In this document: piece after piece, positions 21,224 through 33,699 of the stretch
How the letters are laid out: every line of letters starts with the position of its first letter
Numbering within the stretch: position 1 is the stretch's first letter
Made by a program: the position numbers and the translations under genes
Origin: Ciona savignyi
Taxonomy: Eukaryota > Chordata > Ascidiacea > Phlebobranchia > Cionidae
Assembly (NCBI GenBank): GCA_000149265.1
Contig: CH000937.1
Location: 1,547 to 65,546 of the forward strand
DNA: 64,000 nucleotides
Direction of reading: 5' to 3'
The notes under the pieces: model-generated
Told to the model about the DNA's origin: nothing
The model's database searches: none
What the model saw: the letters and a program-made list of their open reading frames with translations, nothing else

Positions 21224-21370
21224 AGGTTCTACCAAATTTAAGGAACGTGTCTATCATAAACAACACACTGCAATAGCTCCGGTAACCCGACGGTGGACGC
21301 GAGGTAATCTAACGATTGCCCGTGTGGTAACCCCCTTGGTTTTCCCATCCACGGGGATAAAAGATGAGTA
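21224..21370 (+). mobile_element. 5'-truncated SINE
   Basis: It starts at GTTCTACCAAATTTAAGGAA, then GTAACCCGACGGTGG, CCATCCACGGGGATAA and a (TATC)n tail. Confidence 0.8.
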
Positions 21371-21407
21371 TCTATATATCTATCTATCTATATCTTATAA
21401 ACTTGTC

Positions 21408-21719
21408 TTAAGGGATTCTTTTGCAGCCATGGATAATGAGACAGTTCCTCCTGCCAAACTGCTCCAAGTTGTAAAGTCGCTCATCTGTGTCTCTGACAAC
21501 AGCCTTTAGATCTTTAAGGGAGGCTTCGAGATCATTCAGCGACTTCCGAATCTCCTGCAGTTCTTTCGGATGAGTCGAATCTGAAACAGTAACAGGAGGA
21601 GCAGTATCTCTCCTTAAATCACAATTGGACTCATACTTATCTTGCTTGCTTTTAATTTGAGCTAATGCGGTGTCCAGTTCCTCCAACTTCTTCATAAGTG
21701 CAGATTCCATTGTATTCAT
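21408..21719 (-). pseudogene. LINE ORF1-like fragment
   Basis: A coiled-coil N-terminus (LMKKLEELDTALAQIKSKQ, LNDLEASLKDLKAVV) leads into RRNCLIIHG, the junction seen before the RRM-like domain in L1-type ORF1 proteins. The frame is cut at the SINE side. Confidence 0.55.
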
Positions 21720-22268
21720 TTTTCTTGCTTGTCAGAGAGTTCAATTTCAGCACGGTATCAGAAGATAAAGATTAACAATTCTGCCAAGTTATTTGACAAA
21801 TCCTATTTGCTCATGCAACCTTATTCAAATAGAAATACTTGTATCGTGGATTGATTAGAAATATTATAATGCATGTGATATTTATACAGTTATTCGTGTG
21901 GTTAATTAGAAGAAAAATAATGCGTGTGATAAAGGCAATTAGCCATATAAAATCAGTTAATTAATGTAATATGTGTCATAGGATGGCTAATTATTTTAAA
22001 TCGGCCCACGGTATAAATGATGCAGTTTTATGTGCATAATCTTGTGATAATATCAAAAGTGGAAAATTATAACTTATTGCTAGGTGAATTTTCACTTGAA
22101 ATTCTAAGAAAATTCAGTATTTTACGCCTTTAACCAACCAACATCACTAAAAAGCTAATTTAAAGCAAAGTTAATGTATTTAATTTTATAGGATGAAAAT
22201 AGGTCCATAAAAGTAAAACAAACCGTTTAAACATCCTTGTTAGTAATTATACAATACCCGATTTACTA

Positions 22269-22706
22269 CTACGATCCTATGTTGCTGCATGCCAAATTGC
22301 CAAAGGAAACATGGTCTTTCTTGCTTCTGTTTCTACTCCTCAACTCTCTGCTAACCATCTGAGCTCGGATGTAGCCTTCTCTCCGTTCCTGGCTATACAC
22401 GTGATCACTGGCCTCGGTCACTTGCTTCACACAACGTTCTATACTCCGAGTGTGTGAAGGCCAGGCAGGGACAGGCATGGGATTGTCATGGAAAGCTCTA
22501 AATTGAACATTAATGAGACTACAGGTGAGAGAAGGCTCACAGTCAGCCTCGATATTTTCCAGGTTTATGAGATCACTAAGCATCGTCGCATTTAGATTAA
22601 TTTCATATATTAATTTTTTTCTGACCCTAAAGGAATCGTTACCAATAAATTCGTCATGCCCAGATTCTCTAATAAGTCTCATATTCAAGATCTTCTTGAC
22701 TGCCAC
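22269..22706 (-). pseudogene. Open frame resembling a mobile-element protein tail
   Basis: The 145-codon frame contains PAWPSHTRSIERCVKQVTEA and EGYIRAQMVSRELRSRN. I recall similar SxERxVKxVTEA...GxIRAxxxSRxLM strings in repetitive uncharacterised invertebrate proteins but cannot name the family. It adjoins the duplicated unit that starts at 22868. Confidence 0.4.
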
Positions 22707-22867
22707 ACATATTACATTGTAATATAACCATTCTTTAATAGGATAAGTACGTTGTCGAAAAATAAATTAAAATAAAATGATCGATTTCCTACCAATTGCT
22801 GCTATAAATCTGATAATAATATCAATAAACGAAATCGTATATTAAATGTTTTAGTGTGACTTTTAAT

Positions 22868-23590
22868 TTCGTCAGAATAGATTCATCTGTCTATCGCGCT
22901 CCCCAGAGCGTAGTTCTGACGAGCGCTACGCTCCAATGAACATGGGTATTCCGTTGAAAGCCAAATGACATTCATTCAGTGATTAGGTAAGTGCGACATT
23001 TCTTGAAAGTGATTATATGAATAAAAGTAACTTCGCAAGCTGCGCGCAAGGCTAGTTTAAAAACTGCGTATATTTATACAGCATATTCAAAATAGTTTTA
23101 ATACAATACAAGCATATATGTTATTAGTGGCTTGACAAGATTTGTCAAGTCGATTTAGAGTTTCTACATATTTAAGCATAAATTAATATTTTTTCCACAA
23201 TAATAGAAATAGTAACATTTTGAATTTTAGTTACAAAATTGAGGCCAAGCGTGAAAATATATCAGAGTTAAATACATATATCAAAGAAAAAGATTGGAGT
23301 CCCGAAAATGAAATTGTAACAAAATGGATGTAGCCATATAAGGAAATTCTTCAGTATAAAGTAGCAAAGCAATATTAGCGTAGAACCAGTTTAAAATTCT
23401 GAAATAAAATAAAAATTAATTTTGACTTAATAACTTTTGACAGTTTTGAAAACCATAAATATCCATTTTGTATTTAACTTTGATTTGGTGGAGTTTAAAA
23501 GAAACGGAACCGGAGAAACGTGTAGGGTGAAGCTCGTCGTCTCTTTGGTGCTTCCTACACAGCGTGAAAGGTGTTTTCTTCGTTTTGTTT
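22868..23590. repeat. Tandem-duplicated unit, copy 1 left part
   Basis: It matches 25313-26110 along most of its length: AGATTCATCTGTCTATCGC, ACGCTCCAATGAACATGGG, GACATTCATTCAGTG and the closing GAGAAACGTGTAGGGTGAAG. Confidence 0.8.
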
Positions 23591-23611
23591 AATTTTTAAT
23601 AAGATTGCGTC

Positions 23612-24930
23612 GTTCAATTCAATTCAATTCAATTCAATTTATTTTTCAAATAATAATATACATTCGGCGATAATTAAGTAACAATCAATGGAAACCAACA
23701 AATAATTAAATCCGACCAAATGCAGTGATGAAAATAACTATACCATACAATTGCACTTAATGCAGTGAAAGATCCGAGGATCAACCAGTCAAACTGCATT
23801 AAGTTTATATATATGTATGCTGTGTTTAATATTGCTTGAGGTTATTAATATGCTATAATATAATTGAGGTGCAAGGTTTGATGTAGAATAAATAAATATA
23901 TATGAATATGAAAAGAGAAAAAATAGAAAAAATAAATAAATAAAAGATAACAACTAGCAATGGCTTCAGAAAAGTACAGTAGGTAGTGGCATTACAATGA
24001 TAATTAATATAAAGCAATATTTACAATTTCGGCTATATACAATATATAATATAACACTAAATTCATCATTTATGTACAGATGTACAGTATGGACAATTGA
24101 CATATATACATAAAACATTTATTTTTAGAAACTGTTTATGTTACTATTTTATAGGAATCAATTAGAAGTTGTTTGTATCTAAGTTTTAGTAAATTAAATG
24201 AACCCGTTTTACAGTTGCTAGGTATTTCCCCCCAAATTTTCACACCTTGTATTTTCAATGAATTTTGACCTAGTTTGGTTTTAGCTCTGGGCAAAAAGTA
24301 GTTCAAATTTATTGCATGCCTTGTGTTGTGGGCATGACGAGAAGCAAGTGGTGCAAAATAGCTGGATTCACTATCCAAAAAAACAGATGGCACAGTTTTG
24401 TTCTTATACCTATGCATAAATTTAGCAATCTCAAGTTTATATATATCATCTAGCTTTAACAGACTAGATTCATAGTATTTATCATTTGTAGTTAGGTGGC
24501 TCAGTTGTGACGAACTGTAAGCATAGTGTATTTGTTTTACAATTTTATTGTGCATTCTATTTAGTTTTTCTTTACAAGTGCTACTAGCAGTGCCCCATGC
24601 CATTATGCCATATTGCAAATGAGAATATACAAAGCTGTAGTAAACAGTGAGTAAGGTAATCTTATCTGCTGCTTTAGATAATTTAAAGATCATTCCTGCA
24701 GCCTGTCCCAAAGTTCTAGTGACTTTAGAAATGTGTGGACCCCAGGTTAAGTTTTCATCAAATGTTACTCCTAAGTACACTGTGCATTTTACCTGCTCTA
24801 ACAGGTTGTTGCCGATTTGAATAGAAAATTGATTCAGTTTATTAAATTCACGATTGCGGTTATGTTTAAATATAATAAACTTGGTCTTAGCATAGTCGTT
24901 ATCACCATATTGTGGATTATCGTTCATCGC
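23612..24930 (-). mobile_element. 5'-truncated LINE with GAATT-repeat tail
   Basis: On the minus strand an open RT C-terminal frame (24927-24136) includes VYLGVTFDENLTWGPHI, YSHLQYGIMAWG and KLNRMHNKIVKQI, then a non-coding 3' UTR ending in five repeats of TTGAA. It separates the two halves of copy 1 of the flanking duplication. It belongs to a different LINE family from the one at 12600-17680. Confidence 0.82.
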
Positions 24931-24939
24931 ACAAGCGTA

Positions 24940-25150
24940 GTCTAACTCACACGTCGCCTAACAACTACTTGTTTTAAAGGAATCAAATATCGAAGGTGAC
25001 TACAAACGCTATTGTTAGGACGAACAATAGATTTTAGAGGAGAAATAGCAACAAGAGCTGGAATTAAGCCGAACCACATTTCGAGGTAAGTAAAGCGAGT
25101 TTTGCTGACCTGGACGTGTGAAATACTCATTTTGTCAAACTAAACATTTT
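24940..25150. repeat. Tandem-duplicated unit, copy 1 right part
   Basis: It matches 26160-26340: ATCGAAGGTGACTACAAACG, CTATTGTTAGGACGA and surrounding bases. Confidence 0.75.
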
Positions 25151-25312
25151 TATTCATCACTACCGTATTCGTTCGGTTTACACACGTCAACAATTGACAG
25201 GACATAGGGCAACAGTAACAGAATTTTACTTGTTTAGCCTTTAGTAAAATTAGCATGTTGTTTCATAATTAAGAATTAAAAGTAATAAATTTTTAATTGC
25301 TACAAGAATTGT

Positions 25313-26340
25313 TAGGGCGGATTCATCTGTCTATCACGCACTCCTAAACGTAGTTCTGGCGAACGCTACCCTCCAATAAACATGAGTATTCCATTGGAAG
25401 ACAAATGACATTCACCCAGTGGTAACTTTAGTGCGACATTTTTTGAAATTGATGACATGAATAAAAGTAACTTAGCTACCTGTTTGCTACGTCCGTACTA
25501 GTTTAAATATTACGTATCTATACAGCATGGTCAAAGACATGTTAATAACAGTATTTAACTGTCATTTCAGTTTTTAATTATTTACTACGCTGTTGTTAAG
25601 GGTAGCCGATGTGTCGAAATATTCATCTTAATATTTTTTAAAATAATTTATTTTTTTGTAAAGAAAACACAAAAACAAATACAACAAAATATTATATAAC
25701 ACTCCCCTGGCACCCGTTAACCTTTACCTGGCATTATTCGTCGATTTCTCCCTTCGATTTAACTTAATTTTTCGATGTCTAACAGAAAACGTGATATTAT
25801 ATTAAATTTAAATACATAACTCAGAGAAAAAGATTAAGTCCCGAAAATGGAATTGTCACATGATAACTGAAGGCATATTAGGAAATACTTTAAATTAGTA
25901 AAACGTATTAATGCATTAATAGCATAGAACAAGTTTATAATTCTTAATTCAAACAAATGATATTAGACCTTTCTATTCGCACGGTTGTGAAAACCATAAA
26001 TATCCATTTCGTAATTAACTTCGATTTAGTGTAGTTTAAAAGAAACGAAAACCGGAGAAACGTGTAGGGTGAAGCTCGTCGTCTCTTTGGAGCTTTCTAC
26101 ATAACGTCAATTCTTAATTCTTAATTAAAAAAAAAAAAACGGTTGGATCATCCGTAGTAATATTGTGTATGAGATTACAACGCACATGCGTGGTCTAACA
26201 ACACTTGTTTGTTTCAAAGAAATTGAGTATCGAAGGTGACTACAAACGCTATTGTTGGGACGAGCAATAGATTCTAGATAAGAGAGCGCGACCACATCTG
26301 TAGCTAAGTTAAGCCACAAATACAACTGCATAACTCTTTC
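25313..26340. repeat. Tandem-duplicated unit, copy 2 (uninterrupted)
   Basis: It contains both the left part (25313-26110) and the right part (26160-26340) with only about 40 bp, including a poly-A run, between them. No protein family is recognised. Confidence 0.75.
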
Positions 26341-26999
26341 CGCTAGCAGTTTGCTGTATTACGTTTTAAATGTTTAGAAAATATAGAAATAATTTGCAAG
26401 GAGCTTCGCTAACAACGTGGCAAAATAAAAATGGCCAATTTATTACCAATTTCAATATATACTATACAAATATAAATTGAAAATGCTACAAAAATGATAA
26501 TATTTAAATCTTTATGTAAATCCTATTTAAACTACAAAGATTGGGAAATACTTATTTTTTATTTTAATCTTGTCTAAAACAAATTATGAAGCAAATCGAT
26601 AATATATATCTTTTATTTGTAAGAAACGTTTACACAATCAAATTTCAACAAAATCGAAAAGTGACTGCACTTGAAGTTCCAATAACTCCACCGGTGGCAA
26701 ATATTTTCAGATGTGAATTTTAACCAATATAGGCTTAGATTTATTTGCCATTTAATCATTCTTGATCGAGTTAAACGCGCTAACAAAACGTAGTGCATCG
26801 CGCAATGTCTATGGATTACTTGCGTAAAAGGGATACTCCCCGCAAAAGCAAGTAATACCTTAATTGCTACCCACACATGTTGTTAACAATAAATGTTCTG
26901 GTTTCTAGAAGGCCCAATTATTTAAACAATGTCCCCAATGCAAGCTGAACTAACCAATATACTGCCATTCTAAATCCTGCCACATGAAGCCTTAGTTTT

Positions 27000-28030
27000 T
27001 AATTATAATCAAAGCTTAAATTTGCAACCCAAACTTGAAGTTCGTTTTTATAATTTTTAGCAAAAAATAATTAAACGTTTCGCAAAGCCTCACACCACGT
27101 TAGCGTGATTATTTAAAAAAGCCTTTACTTCATATCGACAATTTTTTGCAGTAGAATGATAAAATTTGGAAGACTGATGCAATGTACATACCAGAACTGG
27201 TAACCCAAAACTCAACTTGCTACATCATTTTTATTTCCAACGAAACCATTTAAGTCACACATGTCACCCAATTTCTTCTGAATACGTTGTAGCTGCGCTC
27301 CAATATTAGACGGGTTTTGAACAGGGTAAGACAAGGGGTAAACATAGGTTAAGTAATTTATTGGGTGATCACGCAGAATGCAGCCAGCCAAAGCGCTGTA
27401 CACAGTGGCATTTATAGCTTAGGTATGTTTAACGTAAGCTGGAGAGAGGTCAGACCAAAAGCAGCCAACCGGAACCACCTCTCTGATGTTATGAAATTAT
27501 ACACAGTTTATATAAGACTCATAACAGGAAACACATGTACACGAAGCTTGGAAGGCGTTAAACAGAACGCGGAAAACAATTCATCGACTGACTGTCGAAA
27601 ACAAGAAACTAATCGTGACTTTCCATGCACAGATATGGACACATGGCATAACGACCTAATTGTTAAAATATACAGCGATACAATTATAAATACGTGTAAA
27701 ATAACGTCAACGATGTGGTTTAATACGGCTAAGGTATATATAAATCAAGAATATTTTGCCTTAGATTGATGAAATTTGGCAGATTGATGCAGTGTAAACA
27801 CATAAACTATGTACCAAAAAATAAACTTGCTATCTTACTTATATTTCAAAAAAAACAAACAACCAAAGCACCACATTAGCGTGAATATTTCATATGAAAA
27901 TCAACAAATTTTTGCATTGGTTGATATAATTTGGTAGATTGATGCAATGTACATACCAGAACTTGTACTCAAAAAGCAACTTGCTACCTTAATTATATTT
28001 CAAACGAAACCATTTAAGGCTTACAAACAG
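27000..28030. repeat. Degenerate ~250-bp repeats with a second nested family
   Basis: CCACGTTAGCGTGA, ATTGATGCAATGTACATACC and AACGAAACCATTTAAG blocks recur at about 27090-27270 and 27860-28020, and again at 35040-35440. Between them 27290-27710 belongs to another family shared with 58660-59010 (GACGGGTTTTGAACAGGGTA, TGGGTGATCACGCAG). No coding motif is seen. Confidence 0.65.
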
Positions 28031-29150
28031 TGGCGCCGAACGCTGGGATGCAGGGTAGTAGGCCAGCCTACCCTGGCATTTTGCCAGGGTATGCAGCATC
28101 ACCTGATTTTTACGCGTTTCGATCATCAGATCGTCTACATTAATTGTTTGGCTGTACTACAATTCAACTGCGCAAGACATACAAGTGTCGCAATGGGAGA
28201 ACAAAGCGTTTTTTTGTGTGTACATAAGTACATACACGGTAATTCCTAGTGCTCTGCTGGTCAGGATTTTTCACGATCATTAAAATCCTTGCCGATCCGA
28301 TCGCGATCTAAATTGCGTCAAAAAAACGCTTATTTTCTTAGGCGAAAATGCAAACTATGAGAGAAATATATATTTTCACTTCACAGCTAAAAAGCGATTA
28401 AACTGTTATTTACACTACTTATTCGCACAGATTAAGCTTAAGCTTAAAACATAATTTTTTTATACGGTTTGTAGCGTGTATCTTTTTGATGACTCGTGCG
28501 AACGCTCAAAGCGCACGCTAATGATAAGAGAGAGTAAACTAATGTTTCTTTAGTATAACAGTCTGTAATTAATCTAAAACATAAATCAAAAATTGAGTAA
28601 AAACTTAATTTACGCATTTCACACAAATAACATTTTCAGGATTAAATAATATGATATATTCTTGTTTGTATGATTTAGTTTTACAGATAACGCTACGTTG
28701 CGTAATGCCCTGTTGAATCTATGCCTGCCCTAATTAAATTCATTTTAAACTACCTTTAGATACGTCTTTAATTGTGGAGATCATTTGATTTCCTAGACGC
28801 GCACATACACCTTTGTAATATAACATTTGTTTTACCAATTATTTTACGCGAGTAACAAAAGTCGAATGGTTTACGTTGGGACGATTAAATTAATTTATAA
28901 TCGGTCCATTGGCTGCAATCCGGACGATTATAACCTAACCGGAAGCTTAGGAATTTTTTAAGATTGGACGGGCTATAATCATTTACACAAGCTTAATATA
29001 TAGGCGTACAACAACCACTGCCAACTATTACATCTTATATTGAAGTTTATACAATTTATTCACTTATTTTATTTTGTTTTTTAGCTGGAGATTTTATTGC
29101 AATCAGCGCAATTAACGCAAGGGTTCCCAAATTATTTATAAAACTTTTAC
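28030..29150. other. Spacer; CAGTGGCG-type repeat start, otherwise nothing recognised
   Basis: CAGTGGCGCCGAACGCTGGG at 28030 resembles a hAT-type terminus, and a short hairpin (TACCCTGGC/GCCAGGGTA) follows, but I found no matching right end. Confidence 0.35.
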
Positions 29151-29345
29151 TACCCAGATAGCAAATGTCGGTCGGCAGTACGTTGGCCCAATCACGTTTT
29201 AAAATCGGACCGACAAGTCGCGTTACCGTCGAGCCAGTGCCTTTTTGGCCGTCGGCCCGACCTCGGATTATAGTTGGCCGCGACGGTGGATTGGTTGGCC
29301 CAACATGTCGCTTTAATGTCGGCCCCATGTCGTATGTCGGTTCCA

Positions 29346-29655
29346 TGACAACTGAACCCCTTACAACTGAACCCCTTACAACCGAACCCTTACAACTGAA
29401 CCCTTTACAACTGAACCCCTACAATTAAGCCCCTTACAACTGAACTCCTTTTAACTAAACCCCTTTGAACTGAACCCCTTTACAACTGAACCCATTTCAA
29501 TTGAACCTCTTTACAACTAAACCCCCTTTTCAGTTAAAAGGGTTCTGTTTAAAGGAGTTCAGTTGTAGGGGTTCAGTTGTAAGGGTTCAGTTGTAAAGGG
29601 GTTCAGTTGTAGGGGTTCAGTTGTAAGGGGTTCAGTTGTAAGGGGTTCAGTTGAC
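29346..29655. repeat. Large imperfect hairpin built of 15-16 bp repeats
   Basis: The left arm is about a dozen units of ACAACTGAACCCCTT; the right arm is the same unit inverted (AAGGGGTTCAGTTGT). The symmetry axis is near 29533. Confidence 0.9.
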
Positions 29656-30204
29656 TGGTCACCTATTTGTCGACGGCTCGACATTGGCTTACGGTGGCGG
29701 CGACGTCAAACCAATATCACCCTAACGCTCCCTCCCAATCATAAAACGATTTGAATAAGAATTACGCATATCACTTTTCCAGCTGAAATACAAATGTTTT
29801 GTATCAAAATGTATTATTCTTATCGATAAAGAAAAATATAAAATTTAAAAAAGCGTTTAATCGCCCTGTAAAACTTTTTTTATGTTCAGAGTAAAAAACG
29901 AAATGTTCAAAGGAAATACAAAATTACACAATTTCGGCGTACAGTCCAATGAACGTCCCGCGTTAGAGTTAATGCTGAAGCGTTTCTTCTCTTCATTTCT
30001 TTCTCAATGTGTTTTCTATGTCGCTTTTGTCGACCCCCGTCACGGTCATTTGCGTACCGAAGCCAGTCTCCAATCTTTGCGTATATTTCTACGTCTGTGT
30101 CTCTTGCTGTAATTGTCGTTACGAATGTTAAGGTATTTTCGGTGCGGCCAAAGGTCTTTCCTTAAACCAGTGGATAGTAATGTCCACTATCACATGCAAA
30201 CGCA

Positions 30205-30262
30205 CCCATAGCAATAGCTTCGGTAACCTGAGAGCACGAGATAACCGGATGACTGTGATTGG
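30205..30262 (+). mobile_element. Degenerate SINE fragment
   Basis: CAATAGCTTCGGTAACC followed by a diverged GCACGAGATAACCGGATGAC block matches the SINE middle. The surrounding 29720-33180 shows no other recognised feature. Confidence 0.45.
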
Positions 30263-33200
30263 CCGTTTTATAAAATTCTTGTCCCAGTAACAAAAATAGA
30301 TCTCGATATTCTATTCCAACCCAACCAAAACAGCCATGCATTTCACGTTACGTTTTTCCACGGATCTCGTTCTTCCAACTTAAACTTATATTCCACTTTT
30401 ACGTTGAGATATTACTAAAATTTGCGGTTTTTAAAATATTTCATTGTGAACTTCACTTCCATACATAACGAGGAGGCTAATATTAACAAACACGTGGCAG
30501 AAAGCAAATTAACTGCGGAAAATATCACAACTAGTCACTACAAAAAAGTTTGAAATCTTACACTAGGTATTTCACAACGGCGATAACAATAGCATTGTTA
30601 CAACTAATAGGCCCATTTATTATATTACTCCCTACCTTTGGAGAGCAACATAGACAAACTACTTACTTTGAATAAATCTCTTCAATAATGCAAACATTCA
30701 CTTTGAGCGCTTCCCTCTCATATTAAACTGCATAGTCAACCTTGCTACTGAAAGACTTACGCAGAGTAAGCACGTTATTCACGATTGCTCAGAAACGAAT
30801 GCGCAAATTTGTTGAAATCCCGTCATTCGTTAAATTAAATTTGCTGTCATTCGTAATTTCATTCGACGCCGTAAATCGTTCCTAAAATATCTGAATGCTC
30901 AAGTAAATACAGCCGTCATTAATAATTATTTCCAAACCATAGCGCATATTTCCGGACACTCAGCTCAGACGGTTACAGCGTTGACGTTAGGCTGTTAGCC
31001 GACGTTTGGTTAAATCATTACGTTGCGGGTGCTTATCCGGGGCTAGTTAATTTGACCAGATATCACGATTATGACGCTATAAGGCCCCGTGCCAGATATG
31101 GTGATAATTAACGGATATCTTATTATTATTTATATATTTTTTTAAAATGTAGAAAAGTGATATCAATTAAAAAAAAATTAAATTTCACTTGCGCCAGCAC
31201 CCATCTGCAGATCTATTAATAAAATCTAGAACCTACGCCACTAACCGTAGCTGACGGCGGTAAGTTTGTTTAAGCGAATTCGATTACTTAGACATTAAAG
31301 AAAATCTGTTTTTCACATAATAAGTAAAGAAAAACATTTATAATTTACATATTTTTATCGATTAAACTCAATAAACAATAAAAGTCATTTAATACAATAT
31401 CAATTAATTAGATGCCTTTCTTTTAGATTCGTATAACTATTAATAAAAAGTAATAAGTTTATGCGGTGGTTTTAAAACTGATAAAAGTCTAAACATCAAG
31501 GCAGAAAAACAAAACTGTTTTGATTATTATCAGCTTGCTGTTAAACCAGAATTGGCATTTTATACTTGTTAATTTCAAAATAATAATTAAAATTCCACTA
31601 AAAACATTTTCCGCCTATAAAACCCTTGTTAAACATATCTTCTTGTACCTGGATTGGTGCATAAAATGCGCGGATTTAAATTATCGCCCAACAATGAAGT
31701 TTGTTTTTTTGTTACCCGTACCCACTTCTAACACATAATTGCGATTTAAAGTAAGGTTTTAGCCCAGAGTTTACAATCTCAGGGGGCGTGTTTAAAAAAG
31801 CTGAGTAGTTATGTATAGTAACTACGTATAACGAAATAATTCAAACATCAATCAAATGCGGGTCGAAATAAAAGCGTTTTATTCAAATGATTTCATACAT
31901 ATTATCAACCCTGGCTGCTGGTATGTATAAAAATAGTATACAAATTGGGGTAATTACCTTCACGTGTAAGGAAAATTAGTTATTTGAATTAGTAGTTTTT
32001 TCAGTCTAAAGTCTGGCCGAATGTTGGTGTATGGCTACGGCCAAACAACGTGCAAATTAGTTGTTAAATCTGACAAGGTCCAACATAGTTGCAATCGCTT
32101 CGCTACTGTACGCTACATCGACTTTCTAACAACAACAGCAAAGATTTGTGACAATCTTGGCGTTAAGCAAGCGCGTTGCTCTGAGGACAAGTCCTGTCTC
32201 ATAACCCCTGTTACGTCACTCCGGGTGACCAGTCAGGCCCGTCGAAGGGCGGCGTAACATTCACCATTGAATTAACATTACATACACACACACGTTCTAT
32301 TAAATTGCCATATTCTCCAATTTGACTTGTTTTCTACTTTATTATCACACAAAGCATCCTCAAGTCGGTCTGGTCTAGAGCTTCCATATCCATCATCAAT
32401 GGCAGCTTCTGAAGCAGCTCAACGTTTTCTTCACTCCCATTATTTGATGTTCACAGAATTGTTATAACATTTGCCAGCTGTAGTTAGGTCATGTCACTTA
32501 GTTGGCTATACAATAGAGGAAAGTAAATTCATTAAATGCAGAAGTGCCTTATAAACACGCATATATGTATACAAGAAAGATTAATGTCTATTAGGGTGTA
32601 GGGGTGATTCAACGGCTTAGGTGCCTTGTCTTGAAAAAGGCGAGTAATCATGAGAACGGCCCAGGTCAACAGATGATGCAGCCGTACCACCATCCCCATC
32701 GTGCTAACAACAAAACAGTAGTAAGAAAATATGAGCATAGAAAAAGTTTAAATCTATTACACATATACTTACTTTATTGCATACCAAATGCTCAGTTTGG
32801 CTGTACAACATCTGTTCTCGTAGCTTCTCACTGGTTAGACGAGATAAAAAATGTGGTAACGGAGCAAAATTAGCTTTGACCCGAGCTGCCAATAAAAAAT
32901 GTGAAAAAAGCGCTAGTATTTTTTGCCTAATTTTTAATTGGATGGTACATTATTTATGTACTCAATGACGCAATCTTCATATTCAACAATAATTATTAAA
33001 ATTCCCAATTTTACACTAATAACAAACAATGAAATAATGAAAAACAAATAGGTTTGTTATAAAAACCAACCTTCTAACTAGTGTAAAATCGGCGCCCCAA
33101 TATATTTAACGCGCTAGGGAGTTGGTTAAATAAAATGTTTTTTCTTATAGCATGAAATAAAACAGATTGAAACGAAAAGCTTCTTATTTTAACATCAACG

Positions 33201-33699
33201 GGCCAACATTGGCTTCCGCTGATTGCCAACCATTGGCCTTGCGAAGAAAAGCCAACGAAAGCTCACATATTGCTTTTTAATTCAGGAAAAAAGGAAATAA
33301 CGACTACTTTTATACTACATATATAGCAACAGAACTGTTAACGATTTTTAACTTTTTATGTACACGTTTTACTTCTGATAACGTTGGGCCAACGTTATAA
33401 TTGTCACGTTTAGCCAACGCCGACGAATAATGAGTTGGCCAACGAACCGATGCTTGCTATCTGGGTAATCATGCCGACTCGGTACCAGCTCGAAATTATT
33501 TTATGCTTATACCTCAAGCAATTTCTTTTAAATACCTCATAGTGTGGTTTGAAACAGCTTTAATTATCTTGTTACGGCCACGCAAAAGTTTGCTTTATTT
33601 GGTGTGAAAGCAGTAATAACTAAAAAAAAAACATAAATTAGTAGAAGAAAAAAAAAATTAAAATAATAAAATAAAAAATAATACCACCACCATTTGTAA

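Larger units (their letters stand above)
29152..33467. mobile_element. Large unit with CCCAGATAGC terminal inverted repeats
   Basis: The left end reads TACCCAGATAGCAA and the right end TTGCTATCTGGGTA. The next ~70 bases of both ends also agree loosely when the right end is reversed (TCGGT..., CGTTGGCC.AA). No clean target duplication and no transposase was found in the 4.3 kb between, so it could be a large non-autonomous DNA transposon or two degraded ends of separate copies. Confidence 0.5.

Noticed and set aside
26125-26331. Short minus-strand frame sharing RPNNSVCSHLRY with 24942-25130
   Set aside because: The shared peptide reflects the duplicated DNA unit; both frames are short and differ in length and start.
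28030-28110. TGGCGCC string as a retroviral primer-binding site
   Set aside because: No LTR-like sequence ends immediately upstream. A hAT-type CAGTGGCG terminus is the better reading.
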